DNA from: Bowdeniella nasicola
Lineage (GTDB): Bacteria > Actinomycetota > Actinomycetes > Actinomycetales > Actinomycetaceae
Direction of reading: 5' to 3'
Length of the DNA stretch: 43,802 nt
NCBI GenBank assembly: GCA_030537895.1
Contig: JAUNVA010000002.1
Coordinates: 26,147-69,948, forward strand
This document shows, one piece after another, positions 16,593 to 25,213 of the stretch (position 1 is its first letter; every line of letters begins with the position of its first letter). The translations under genes and the position numbers were made by a program. The notes under the pieces are model-generated. The model ran no database searches. It was not told where the DNA came from and saw nothing but the letters and a program-made list of their open reading frames with translations.

Positions 16593-18176
16593 CTAGGCGC
16601 GCCGCGGCCGCGGCACGGCCTTCGTGGGGGCGGGGCTCGGCGGCTCCGGTTCGGGCCCGCTCGGGCCGAGACGATAGATCTCCTCAACCAGGTCGCGGAC
16701 TTCCGCCGAGTCGAAGGCGAGCGGGTCGGGTAGGTCGATTTGCGGTCGCGCCGGCCGGTCGAGACGCACGTGCGCCCACCCGATCGAGGCCAGGCGTCCC
16801 ATACGCTCACACGCCTGCACGAACGGGCCGCGGATGGCGGCACGAGTGCCCGCGGGTGGGGTCGTCGTCGCCCGCTCGATGTCCTCGTCGGTGATCCAGC
16901 TGGCCATGAGCCCCGCCCGGCGTAGCCCGGCTGCGAGGCCGGAACGTGCCGAGATGTCGTGGTAGGCGAGCTCCGTGCGGGCGACCCTCGGGTCTGCCCA
17001 GCCCCCCGGCGCCGCGTCAGCGACGTGGGAGAGGACCCGGTGCTTAATCGCCCAATCGAGCTCGCGGTCTACGCCGGAGGCGTCGCCTGAAGCCAGCGCG
17101 GTGAGGCCACGGCGCGCGAGGTCGTAGGCCCGCGCGGTCAGGGCGTCAGGGCGGAGCCCCGCACGAGACCAGAACGCATCGATCCGCTCGAGAACCTCCC
17201 CGAGGATGTCCACGCACGTGATGGTGCCGCCGCCGTCGCGCTCCAGTGCGGCACGCGGGTCCACGTTCCAGCGATTCGTCGCCTCGACCGGGTCGGCTAG
17301 CGTGCACTCGGCGAGATCCCAGGCCCCGGTCTCGGCCATCGCGAGAACGGCATCGCCAAGGGCTACCTTGAGGGCGGTACCTGCTTCGCAGACGGCGCTA
17401 TCGCCGGCGAGCACGTGGAGGCGACGCCAGCGCGAACGGTCCGCGTGGGGTTCATCGCGCGTATTGATGAAAGCCCGCTGTGCGGTGGGATCGGCCGACG
17501 TCGAGGCCACCATGTAGGCGGCCCGAGCCGAGTAGCGCATAGGGCCGAGCGGACTCGCCGCTGCGGCATCGGTGTCCCGCGCGTCACGCGCGGTCAGGCG
17601 GCCCGAGCCGGTGAGAATCTGGCGGGCAGCGAGGAAGCCCACGAATCCGGCTACGGGGAAGTCGCCGGCGCGCGGCACCTGATAGTTCTCGTGACAGCCG
17701 AACGTGTTGCCGTGGGCGTCCGCATTGGACTTCATGAGGTGGATACGGGCGGGGTTCTTGCCGTCTGCGCGCTCGGCGAGGGAGGCGTTCGCGATGTCGA
17801 CCATGCGCGCGAGGATGAGATCGCCCGCGCGGTCCTGGGCGATCACGTCGGCGAGCGTGCGGCACTCCGGCCCGGCATATTCGGGGTGGGAGCCGATATC
17901 GACGTAGAGTCGCGCGCCGTTCGATAAAAAATGGTGGGCGCTGCGGTGACGCTGCGGGGTGTGTCGGAAGATCTCGTTCACGGACTCTTCCGGGGTGAGG
18001 GGAGGCCTCGTTCCGTCGTCGACGGGACGCACGTGGGCACTTGCCACCCCGTACTCGGTCTCGATCCCGACCGCGCGGCTGAGCCCCCCGTCCGCGGGCG
18101 GAACCTCCCGGGAGCGCGAGGCCTGCGAGGCCTCGGCGATCAGTGGGCGCGAGGCGGGGTTGTCAGCCTCGTTCAC
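16593..18176 (-). CDS. pafA: Pup--protein ligase PafA
   Basis: PafA activates the C-terminal Glu of Pup with ATP and joins it to lysines of target proteins. Visible family features, in order: GIETEYG (37-43), GARLYVDIGSHPEYA with the likely catalytic Asp93, MKSNADAHGNTFGCHENY, and NTRDEPHAD followed by WRRLHVLAGDS. At 527 residues it is longer than usual: about 36 extra N-terminal residues precede GIETEY and a Pro/Glu-rich tail follows the end of the fold. The start is GTG, overlapping the pup stop as GTGA, with AAGGG upstream. The nucleotide-binding motif is more divergent than in mycobacteria (KSNAD for KNNTD). Proteasome genes, which often lie between pup and pafA, are absent. Confidence 0.95.
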   Translation of the reverse strand: MNEADNPASRPLIAEASQASRSREVPPADGGLSRAVGIETEYGVASAHVRPVDDGTRPPLTPEESVNEIFRHTPQRHRSAHHFLSNGARLYVDIGSHPEYAGPECRTLADVIAQDRAGDLILARMVDIANASLAERADGKNPARIHLMKSNADAHGNTFGCHENYQVPRAGDFPVAGFVGFLAARQILTGSGRLTARDARDTDAAAASPLGPMRYSARAAYMVASTSADPTAQRAFINTRDEPHADRSRWRRLHVLAGDSAVCEAGTALKVALGDAVLAMAETGAWDLAECTLADPVEATNRWNVDPRAALERDGGGTITCVDILGEVLERIDAFWSRAGLRPDALTARAYDLARRGLTALASGDASGVDRELDWAIKHRVLSHVADAAPGGWADPRVARTELAYHDISARSGLAAGLRRAGLMASWITDEDIERATTTPPAGTRAAIRGPFVQACERMGRLASIGWAHVRLDRPARPQIDLPDPLAFDSAEVRDLVEEIYRLGPSGPEPEPPSPAPTKAVPRPRRA

Positions 18177-18358
18177 TGCCCACCCTTCTGGACGAAGCCC
18201 TGCACGAAGGTGAGGGCGTTTACCTCGAGGACGTCGTCGATGTCGGCGAGTACCTCGTCGAGTCCCTGGGCGGTCGGGTTGGCGCCGGCGGGCGTTGGCG
18301 GCTCAACCGGATCGGCCGTGTCCTCGTGAGTGGTCTCCTTCTGGATCCTCTTTACCAT
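18173..18358 (-). CDS. pup: Prokaryotic ubiquitin-like protein Pup
   Basis: A 61-residue, mostly disordered, acidic protein tag. The C-terminus FVQKGGQ is diagnostic: GGQ ends in Gln, so Dop must first deamidate it to Glu before PafA can use it. The helical segment around DEVLADIDDVLEVNALTFVQ is the part that binds the ARC coiled coil. The ATG is preceded by AGGAGGAG; it overlaps the dop stop by seven bases and the pafA start by four, so all three proteins are made in coupled translation. Confidence 0.97.
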   Translation of the reverse strand: MVKRIQKETTHEDTADPVEPPTPAGANPTAQGLDEVLADIDDVLEVNALTFVQGFVQKGGQ

Positions 18359-20076
18359 GATGTCTCCTCCTCATCCTCATTGTCTGTCGCGTACACGCCC
18401 TCGTGCCACCCCAGCGTCACCGGGTCCTCCGGGATCGGTGCGCCGAGCCGCGTGACGGTATCGGCGAGCGAGGGCGAGCCCTCGATTGCCTCGGCCATCT
18501 CTGCCGCCGTGGGGTGGAGCGGGTCGTTGAGCTCGACCCGCAGCAGGTGTTTGCGGTCGATGTCGACGACGATCGATGTCCAGCCAGCGGCCCACACACG
18601 GTCGGGGTAGGCAGCGAGCAGTGCCGCCCGCCCCCCGGCGCGCGTGTCTGCCGGTGCGGTGAACTCCGCCGCGGCCACCTCCTCCGCCGTTACCTGGGTA
18701 CGTACCGCCCCCGAACGCTCGAGCGCCGACGCGAGCGAGGATGCCGGCCCCACCATGGCGAACTGCAAGTCTGCAGCTTTCAGGCGCGGGTCGCCCCAGC
18801 CGCAATCGTATTTGCGGCGCAGGCGCTCCAGCAGCTGATACTTCGCGCACCATTCGATGAGCTGGGACGCCGGCGCGAACGAACCGTTCTGTGCGGCCTG
18901 CGTGAGAGCGTCCAGGGCCTCGCCCCACAGATCGAGCACGCGGGCGGTCTCGGCGTCACACGTTGTGCCCGCCGCTTCGCGGATTGCCTCATAAAAGCCG
19001 CGCTGGATCTCGAGCGCAGTCGCCTGCCCGCCGTGTGCGAGCGGCAACGGTGCGGTGAGCGTCAGGTCCCGGGAGACTTCGCGCACGGCAGCGACCGGAT
19101 CCGCGAGCGTGTAGGACTCGGCAAGGGAGCGGGCGATGTCGTCTCTCTTCTCGAGCAGGTCGAGCAGCGCCGCGAGCGACCCGAGCCGTAGGACGGCCGT
19201 CGTCGCGAACATCGAGGAGTCCGCGGTGATGACGTGCAGCCGGCGCCACTCGCCGGGTTCGGCGTGCGGTTCGTCTCGGGTGTTCACGATCGGGCGTTCG
19301 CGGGTGGTGTGTAGCGAGACGTCGGTCTCAATAAAATCGGCGCGCGCAAAAATCTGGAAGCCGTCGGTCTCAGCCGCCGGCCCGAGGCCGACGCGCCCCG
19401 CACCACCGATGATCGGGCGGGTCACCAGGAAGGGCAGGAGCACTGCGGTGATGAGATCCCAGTCGACGTCCCGAGCCATCGCGTAGCTCTCGTGGGCTCC
19501 CCATGCCTGCCCCTTGCCGTCGGTGTTGTTCTTCACGACGACGGCGCGTCGGCCCTGCTGTTCATTCAGCGCCGTGACGGCGCGAGCCATGATGACATCG
19601 CCCGCCTGGTCGTAGAGAGCAGCGGCTTCCGGGCCGAGGGCCTCGGGGGCCGCGTATTCGGGGTGAGTGTGGTCCACGTAGAGGCGACCGCCGTTGGCGG
19701 CATGGGTCGCCGAGCCACGGTAGTAGTGCGATTCGAAGGGCGTGATGCGCAGAACCCACGTGGTTCGCGCGCCCGTAAGAGAGGCGCCGCGCACCTCATC
19801 GGTGCGGGCTTCCTCCGGCAGGTCCTCCGCCGTCATCCCACGGGCGTCGGCACGGGGTCGCTCTCCGGAATAGTCGAACCGGCAGCCCGCGCCGGGCTCC
19901 AGGGTGCGCCCGTGCGCGCCCGGGACGTGCTCGGTAGCGGCCGTGTGGGGCGCGGCGGCGCGCGCATAGGCATAGAGCAGGTCCGTGGCGAGGGTGTCGG
20001 GGTCGGCCGCTGGATCGGCCGTATCGAGGAGGGCGTATTCGGTCTCCACGCCCATGACGCGGCGTACGGTAATCAT
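18352..20076 (-). CDS. dop: Pup deamidase/depupylase Dop
   Basis: Dop converts Pup-Gln to Pup-Glu and also removes Pup from tagged proteins. Visible features: GVETEYALL (9-17), the acidic and Arg-rich Dop-specific loop (about 40-105), GGRLYVDHTHPEYA with catalytic Asp135, VKNNTDGKGQAWGAHESY and NTRDEPHAEPGEWRRLHV. I set the start at ATG 20076 (574 residues) because it carries AGGAGGA, gives the usual N-terminus (MITVRRVMGVETEY) and overlaps the arc stop as ATGA; the longer open frame would add an Arg-rich piece. It is followed directly by pup. Confidence 0.96.
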   Translation of the reverse strand: MITVRRVMGVETEYALLDTADPAADPDTLATDLLYAYARAAAPHTAATEHVPGAHGRTLEPGAGCRFDYSGERPRADARGMTAEDLPEEARTDEVRGASLTGARTTWVLRITPFESHYYRGSATHAANGGRLYVDHTHPEYAAPEALGPEAAALYDQAGDVIMARAVTALNEQQGRRAVVVKNNTDGKGQAWGAHESYAMARDVDWDLITAVLLPFLVTRPIIGGAGRVGLGPAAETDGFQIFARADFIETDVSLHTTRERPIVNTRDEPHAEPGEWRRLHVITADSSMFATTAVLRLGSLAALLDLLEKRDDIARSLAESYTLADPVAAVREVSRDLTLTAPLPLAHGGQATALEIQRGFYEAIREAAGTTCDAETARVLDLWGEALDALTQAAQNGSFAPASQLIEWCAKYQLLERLRRKYDCGWGDPRLKAADLQFAMVGPASSLASALERSGAVRTQVTAEEVAAAEFTAPADTRAGGRAALLAAYPDRVWAAGWTSIVVDIDRKHLLRVELNDPLHPTAAEMAEAIEGSPSLADTVTRLGAPIPEDPVTLGWHEGVYATDNEDEEETSW

Positions 20077-21662
20077 GATTCCTCCTGCGCGAAAGCGATC
20101 GGGACGACGGTGCGGATCGGGTCCCCGCCGTGGCCCCGCCCGACGACGCGTGCCCACTCTTCCGGGTCAGTGGCTCCCGGCAGGTCGGCGCTCTCCGTCA
20201 CCTCACGGGCGAGGGCGTCCAAGAGGTGAGTGGTCGTGAGGCCGTGGGTTCCGGTGGCCAGGTGAGATTTGATGGCGGCGTTCTTCGCGCGGTCGACGAT
20301 ATTCGCGAGCATCGCGCCTGAGACAAGATCGGCGAGATACCAAGTCTCGCGCCTGCCCGAGCGTCGGGTGACCTGAAGGAGCGCCATCTCGGGCGTGCGC
20401 GCGAAGAGGGCATCCAACAGGGTCTCAGACATGTGCGTGATTGCGGCGGCGGCGTCGCCGTGTTCGAGTTCCTCTTCGGCGAGCGGCAGGTCATCGGTGA
20501 GGTAGCGCGAGAGGATCTCCGCAGCACCCGCGCGGTCGGGCCGCCCGATCCGGATCTTTACATCCAGCCGGCCGGGGCGCAGGATTGCGGGATCGAGCAT
20601 GTCCTCACGGTTGGATGCGCCGATCACGACGACGTTCGTGAGCTCCTCAACACCGTCGATCTCGGCGAGTAACTGCGGGACGACCGTCGTCTCGACATCG
20701 GAGGAGACCCCCGAACCGCGGGTGCGGAAGAGGGACTCCATTTCGTCGAAGAAGATCACGACGGGCAGCCCGAGTGCGGCCTTGTCGCGGGCGCGCGCGA
20801 AGATGAGGCGGATGCGCCGCTCCGTTTCACCGACGTATTTGTCGAGCAGCTGAGGGCCCTTGATGTTCAGGAAATAGGCCTCCTGGCCGGCCGTGCGCGA
20901 CAGGGAGGTGGCGACCGCCTTCGCGATGAGGGTTTTACCGCAGCCAGGCGGGCCGTACAGGAGGACACCCTTCGGGGGACGCACCTGGTAGGTCTGGAAG
21001 AGCTCGGGGTGAGCGAACGGCAGTTCGACGGCGTCGCGGATCGCTTCGATGGATTCACCGAGTCCACCGATCGCCTCCCACGGGGTCTCTGGTGCCTCCT
21101 CCAGCAGGAGGTCCTCCACCTCGGCGCGTAGGACGCGTCCCAGGGCGAAGCCATCGCGCAGGTTCGCGAGCAGGGAGTCTCCGAGGCGCAGCCGGGTACG
21201 GGTGAGTTCGCCTGTCAGACGCAGGACTCGGGTGTCCTCGCCGCGCACGACGACGAGCACGTGGTGTTCGTCGAGCCGCTGTTCGACGACGACGACCTCG
21301 CCGACGTCGTCGGCAGGTGCCGTCGCGACGACGGAGAGGTGATCGTCCAAGATGACGGTGGTCCCGGCCTCGAGGCCGCCGAGCGGTACCGTGGAGGAGA
21401 CCTTCACACGCATGTGACGGCCCGAGGTGACGATATCGACTGTTCTCGCCAGGGCGTCCACGGTCCGCAGGTAGGTGCCAAAACTGAGCGGCGCCTCGGT
21501 GAGCCGCTCAATTTCTTGATGAAGCGTCGAGAGTTCTTGGCGGGCGGCGGCAAGTGCCGACGCCAGACGCGTGTTTTTGCGCGTAATCTGCCCAGAATGT
21601 TCGGTCAGTTCTCGTACTCGTTGCCGCAGTTCAGCGGCGCTTGTGCTCTGGTCCTCGCTCAC
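20073..21662 (-). CDS. arc: Pup-recognising AAA ATPase ARC/Mpa
   Basis: A 529-residue hexameric unfoldase that binds Pup through an N-terminal coiled coil (about 8-56) and unfolds tagged proteins. Two OB-type domains (about 65-185) precede the AAA module: Walker A GPPGCGKT (237-244), Walker B with FFDE (304-307), and LRPGRLD with the arginine fingers. In proteasome-bearing species the protein ends with a short tail whose penultimate Tyr opens the 20S gate; here it ends in AQEES and lacks that residue. The start is GTG, with AAGGGG upstream. A TACGAT -10 may lie at 21701-21706 on the minus strand. Confidence 0.95.
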   Translation of the reverse strand: MSEDQSTSAAELRQRVRELTEHSGQITRKNTRLASALAAARQELSTLHQEIERLTEAPLSFGTYLRTVDALARTVDIVTSGRHMRVKVSSTVPLGGLEAGTTVILDDHLSVVATAPADDVGEVVVVEQRLDEHHVLVVVRGEDTRVLRLTGELTRTRLRLGDSLLANLRDGFALGRVLRAEVEDLLLEEAPETPWEAIGGLGESIEAIRDAVELPFAHPELFQTYQVRPPKGVLLYGPPGCGKTLIAKAVATSLSRTAGQEAYFLNIKGPQLLDKYVGETERRIRLIFARARDKAALGLPVVIFFDEMESLFRTRGSGVSSDVETTVVPQLLAEIDGVEELTNVVVIGASNREDMLDPAILRPGRLDVKIRIGRPDRAGAAEILSRYLTDDLPLAEEELEHGDAAAAITHMSETLLDALFARTPEMALLQVTRRSGRRETWYLADLVSGAMLANIVDRAKNAAIKSHLATGTHGLTTTHLLDALAREVTESADLPGATDPEEWARVVGRGHGGDPIRTVVPIAFAQEES

Positions 21663-21753
21663 GTGTCAGCCCCTTCGCGAACCGTGCGTCCCTCGCTCCT
21701 ATCGTAGCGCGCACCGGCCGAAATTGGTACACCCGTACCAGGAGGGGGTGCCG

Positions 21754-22578
21754 TTACGCGGCGGCGAATTCGGCGACGACGCTTAGCAGCATCTCGCGGG
21801 TGAGTCGTCCCGTAAAAGTGTTGTGTTGGGAGACGTGATAGCAGCCGAACAGGGCGACCGCGCCCCAGGGAGCCTCGAGGGACGCACGGGCCCCATGGGC
21901 GAAGCGCGGTGCCGGCCGGGGCACCTGCCAGTCCGCCTCGCGGGCGACGCGCAGCACGCTCTGCCACGCGATGCCCCCGAGTGCGAGGAGCGCCACTGGG
22001 CGGACGAGGTCGAGTTCGCGACGCAGCCACGGCGAGCAGGTCGCCCGCTCGGCTGCTGTCGGCTTGTTGGCGGGTGGCGCGCAGTGCACCGGCGCCACCA
22101 TGCGGGCCCCCGTGAGACGGAGTCCATCACCGGCGTGGAGGGACGTCTCTTGCGAAGCGAGGCCTGCGCGGTGGAGAGCCGCAACGATCCAGTCCGCAGA
22201 GCGGTCCCCAGTGAACATGCGGCCCGTGCGGTTCGCGCCGTGCGCAGCGGGGGCGAGCCCGACGATGAGGCGTCGAGCGGAAGGATTTCCGAAACTCGCG
22301 ACGGGCCGACCCCAGTAGGGCTCGCCTGCGAAACTCGCCCGCTTGGTGAGCGCCACCTCTTCGCGCCAGGCCACGAGGCGCTCGCAGGCCCGGCAGACGC
22401 TCACCGCCGCATCGAGGGCGGCCGTGTCGGAGCAGGCCGCGGCGAGTTCTTCCACTTGGGCGGGGGTGGTGGCGACGGCGGTGTCGGTGGTCGCAGGATC
22501 GCCTGGCCAGCCGGCTCCCGGGGGTACGGGAGAGGCGAAAAGCTCGCCCGTCACCGGGTGGGGGAGGCGCTCCGTCAC
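21754..22578 (-). CDS. Uracil-DNA glycosylase, family 5 (UDGb)
   Basis: A 274-residue base-excision repair enzyme that removes uracil and probably hypoxanthine from DNA. The UDGb motif 1 is clear: GLAPAAHGANRTGRMFTGD (107-125), in which the Asp of the classical enzyme is replaced, as is normal for this family. Motif 2 is GCYHVSQHNTFTGRLT. Cys62, Cys65, Cys166 and Cys181 are placed to hold the 4Fe-4S cluster. It overlaps the upstream small gene by four bases (ATGA), so the two are co-translated. Confidence 0.93.
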   Translation of the reverse strand: MTERLPHPVTGELFASPVPPGAGWPGDPATTDTAVATTPAQVEELAAACSDTAALDAAVSVCRACERLVAWREEVALTKRASFAGEPYWGRPVASFGNPSARRLIVGLAPAAHGANRTGRMFTGDRSADWIVAALHRAGLASQETSLHAGDGLRLTGARMVAPVHCAPPANKPTAAERATCSPWLRRELDLVRPVALLALGGIAWQSVLRVAREADWQVPRPAPRFAHGARASLEAPWGAVALFGCYHVSQHNTFTGRLTREMLLSVVAEFAAA

Positions 22579-22901
22579 TCGCCCTCGGTTAGGTGGGTGT
22601 TGAGCCGCTCCACCTTGGCGTCGAGTTCCCCCCGATAGCCCGGGCGGATGTCGGCCTTCAAGACGAGTGAGACACGCGAGCCGAAGCGCCCCACCGCCTC
22701 GGTTGCCTCCTTCACCACAGTCATGACTTCGTCCCAGTCACCCTCGAGGGTGGTGAACATAGCATCGGTGCGATACGGCAGGCCGGAGGCGCGCACCACC
22801 TCGATGGCGGCGGCAACGGCGCGCGAGACGGATCCGGACTCATCGGCTGCGGGGCCCGCCTCGCCCACGCCGGATGGGGCAACAGAAAAGGCAATAAGCA
22901 T
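22575..22901 (-). CDS. MTH1187/YkoF-like thiamine-binding family protein
   Basis: A 108-residue protein of the DUF77 family (MTH1187; thiamine-binding in some members). The ferredoxin-like fold is suggested by the pattern MLIAFSVAPSG ... VVRASGLPYRTDAMFTTLEG ... RVSLVLKADIRPG. Residues YRTDAMFTTLEG are the family hallmark. It overlaps the UDG gene, yet a functional link is not obvious. A CATGAT hexamer 6 bases before the ATG may serve a leaderless transcript. Confidence 0.88.
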   Translation of the reverse strand: MLIAFSVAPSGVGEAGPAADESGSVSRAVAAAIEVVRASGLPYRTDAMFTTLEGDWDEVMTVVKEATEAVGRFGSRVSLVLKADIRPGYRGELDAKVERLNTHLTEGE

Positions 22902-22962
22902 GCCACCATCATGACCCCTGGCGGTGGTGCGCTCAAGGGCTCCGACACGTCACACTAGGGAC

Positions 22963-23814
22963 ATGCAAGCGCGAGGAGAGAAAGCCGGATCGGCCGAGAC
23001 GGGCCTGACGAGTGCCCATCGCGTCGCGGGAGCTGCACCTGATAACCGTCCGATTTCGGGGGCGGTGTCGATCCCCGCCCGCTTCGGCCCCGAAATCCTC
23101 ATCGTCTTGGGGCTGAGCCTCGGGCGCTCCGCGACCTACTCGATCATCATGCTGGCCCGCCGCCTCGGCTCCGAGACGGCCCTGGGCGAGCAGAGTGCGC
23201 GCCTGAACGAATCGCTCGCCCCCAGCCCCCTGCTGGACCTTCTCTACCAGCTCCTCGGGATCGTCTTTGCGCTCGTGCCCGTCGCCCTCGCGCTCTACCT
23301 GCTGGCCGAACCGGGCCGCAGCGCTGTGCGCCGTATCGGTCTCACGACGACGCGACCCGTGCGCGACCTTGGCATCGGGGTCGGCCTCGCAGCCCTCATC
23401 GGGGTGCCCGGCCTCGCCTTTTACGCGCTCGGCCGCTTCCTGGATCTCACGGTGGAGGTGCAGCCAGCGGGACTGCCGCCCGTATGGTGGGCGATCCCCA
23501 TCCTGATTCTCGCCGCCTTGAAGAATGCGCTACTCGAAGAGGTCCTCGCGGTTGGCTACCTCAGTGAGCGACTGCGCGCGCTGGGGTGGAGCCCCGCCCG
23601 CATCCTCACCGCCTCCGCACTCCTGCGCGGTGCCTACCACCTCTATCAGGGGATCGGTCCCGGCATCGGCAACGTCGTCATGGGGCTTGTCTTTGCCGAA
23701 TACTATCGACGTCGCCGGCGCGTCCTTCCGCTCGTTATCGCTCACACCCTGATCGACGTTGTCGCGTTCGTGGGATATGCGCTGCTGCCCGAGGCACTCC
23801 TCGCTCTGCTCTAG
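22963..23814 (+). CDS. CPBP-family intramembrane protease-like protein
   Basis: A 283-residue membrane protein of the CPBP/Abi (CAAX protease-like) family with about seven helices. Family motifs are present in variant form: LLEEVLAVGYL with Glu192-Glu193 (the Arg of EExxxR is not conserved), YHLYQG with His226, and HTLIDV with His261 and Asp265. It may process or bind membrane peptides, or act as an immunity-type protein; the substrate is unknown. ATG 22963 is favoured over the upstream in-frame start because a CACACT hexamer lies 6 bases before it and the upstream piece is hydrophilic and Arg-rich. It is divergent from the MTH1187 gene. Confidence 0.85.
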   Translation: MQARGEKAGSAETGLTSAHRVAGAAPDNRPISGAVSIPARFGPEILIVLGLSLGRSATYSIIMLARRLGSETALGEQSARLNESLAPSPLLDLLYQLLGIVFALVPVALALYLLAEPGRSAVRRIGLTTTRPVRDLGIGVGLAALIGVPGLAFYALGRFLDLTVEVQPAGLPPVWWAIPILILAALKNALLEEVLAVGYLSERLRALGWSPARILTASALLRGAYHLYQGIGPGIGNVVMGLVFAEYYRRRRRVLPLVIAHTLIDVVAFVGYALLPEALLALL

Positions 23815-23913
23815 TGGACGGGGCTGCCCGGGACGCGTACGCACCGTCCGACACGCGCCATGTGTCCCGCCGTCCGCTCCCCGCCACCCCTGTGATCGGG
23901 GGCCGGCGCGCGG

Positions 23914-24648
23914 TCAGTCCCGAGCGTAGTAGGCAACGAAATTCGTGACGATTCGGTGTGAAACGGACACGTCGAAGCCCGCGGTGTAGTCCTTCACCGC
24001 CTGGGCGGTATCGGCGGGGAAATAGCCGTGTTCGCGGTAGACGTCGATCCGTTTATGGATGCCGGGAACGTCCAGCTCAGGGTGGAACTGGGTACCGTAG
24101 AGGTTTTCCTTAACGCGGAACATCTGCACCGGGCAGGCGTCCCCTTCCACCAGGAGGGTGGCCGACGGCGGGAGCACCCGACACGCCTCCTTGTGGCCGA
24201 CGAACGAGCGGAACTCATCGGGCAGGTTAGCGAGCAGCGGGTCCGTCCGGCCCGCCTCTGTTTTGCGCATCAGGGGTGCGCTGATCTCCTCCGCGTAGGT
24301 CTCATCGATGATGCCGCCTTGGTGCCGTCCGAGGCTTCCGACGCCGTAGCAGGCCCCGAGCAGAGGCGTGTCGCGGGCGACGACGTCGTCCAAGAGGGCC
24401 GAGAGCTCTGCTTCGACTCGCAACTGGGTGGCCGACTTCTCCTCCACGGGGATGCAGCCGGTGAACGGTGAACCGCCGAGGATAATCCCCGAGATGGCAT
24501 CGAGATCGAGTGTAGGCATCGGTTCGGCTTCAAGCCGCAGGCGCAGGAGTTCTCGCTCTCGCAGCTGGCCGTAGCGCAAGAAGGCGGCGTATTCGCCGTC
24601 GGCCGCTTCATCCTCCGCGCGCGTGGCGATCAACACAAACGGTTTCAC
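23914..24648 (-). CDS. Class I glutamine amidotransferase-like protein
   Basis: A 244-residue stand-alone class I GATase of the GMP-synthase-like group. The catalytic triad is visible: nucleophile Cys100 in LLGACYGVGSLG, and His189 with Glu191 in YGTQFHPEL. The N-terminal ILGGSPF segment fits the family. It would release ammonia from glutamine, or act as a hydrolase on a glutamyl compound; a synthase partner is not encoded nearby. The start is GTG with AGGAGAC four bases upstream. Confidence 0.88.
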   Translation of the reverse strand: MKPFVLIATRAEDEAADGEYAAFLRYGQLRERELLRLRLEAEPMPTLDLDAISGIILGGSPFTGCIPVEEKSATQLRVEAELSALLDDVVARDTPLLGACYGVGSLGRHQGGIIDETYAEEISAPLMRKTEAGRTDPLLANLPDEFRSFVGHKEACRVLPPSATLLVEGDACPVQMFRVKENLYGTQFHPELDVPGIHKRIDVYREHGYFPADTAQAVKDYTAGFDVSVSHRIVTNFVAYYARD

Positions 24649-24734
24649 CGCGTCTCCTGTCCTCGCTCAGTGGCGTCCCTGTCGGGTTTCACGACACGTG
24701 CCCCGTGATCTGTGGGATGCCCGGTGCGCACAGC

Positions 24735-25088
24735 TTACCCAGCGGTCGACCACAGGAGCGCGATCATGAGATGAATGGCGGACAGGATCGCACCGATGAC
24801 GATTGCGGAGGTCGCCATGCCCCGACCGTTACGGCGCAACCGGGCGCACCGGTTGAGGGCAACGATCCCGAGGATCACGCCGATCACCGGGACGGCAGGA
24901 ATGAAGAAGATCATCGCGAAGACGAGGGCCGCAATCGCACTCGGTTCGGTCACGATGGGCGGGGCGGTGTAGCCCGGCTGCGCGAAGACGGCAGCCGCGT
25001 CGAGGTTCTCGGTGCCGGGGAAGACCACGTCGACAGGGTCGACTGGCTCGGCCAGGCGGTCGGGCGCGGGAGACTCGGGCGCAGTCAT
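24735..25088 (-). CDS. DUF4190 membrane protein
   Basis: A 117-residue protein with an acidic, Pro-rich cytoplasmic N-terminus (about 1-48) and two membrane helices (about 50-76 and 90-113) joined by a short basic loop (NRCARLRRNGRG). The GVILGIVALNR stretch is the DUF4190 hallmark. Function unknown. The ATG has GAGG seven bases upstream. Confidence 0.8.
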   Translation of the reverse strand: MTAPESPAPDRLAEPVDPVDVVFPGTENLDAAAVFAQPGYTAPPIVTEPSAIAALVFAMIFFIPAVPVIGVILGIVALNRCARLRRNGRGMATSAIVIGAILSAIHLMIALLWSTAG

Positions 25089-25213
25089 GGGCTAATCCTC
25101 ACGTCACAGTGTGGCGGGACCCTTCCAGCATAGTTGTGAGACGGTAACCTATTGCCCGATGTTGCCGCGTGGTGCGGGCGCCCGGCTCGCCGCGGCAGTA
25201 AGGGAGAGAGACT

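Noticed and set aside
20077..20157. A longer dop start adding 27 residues
   Set aside because: The added piece is Arg/Pro-rich and lies inside arc; ATG 20076 has AGGAGGA and the normal Dop N-terminus.
25163..25197. A pyrimidine-sensing leader before uraA
   Set aside because: A hairpin is present but no PyrR-binding motif, T-run or alternative fold was found.
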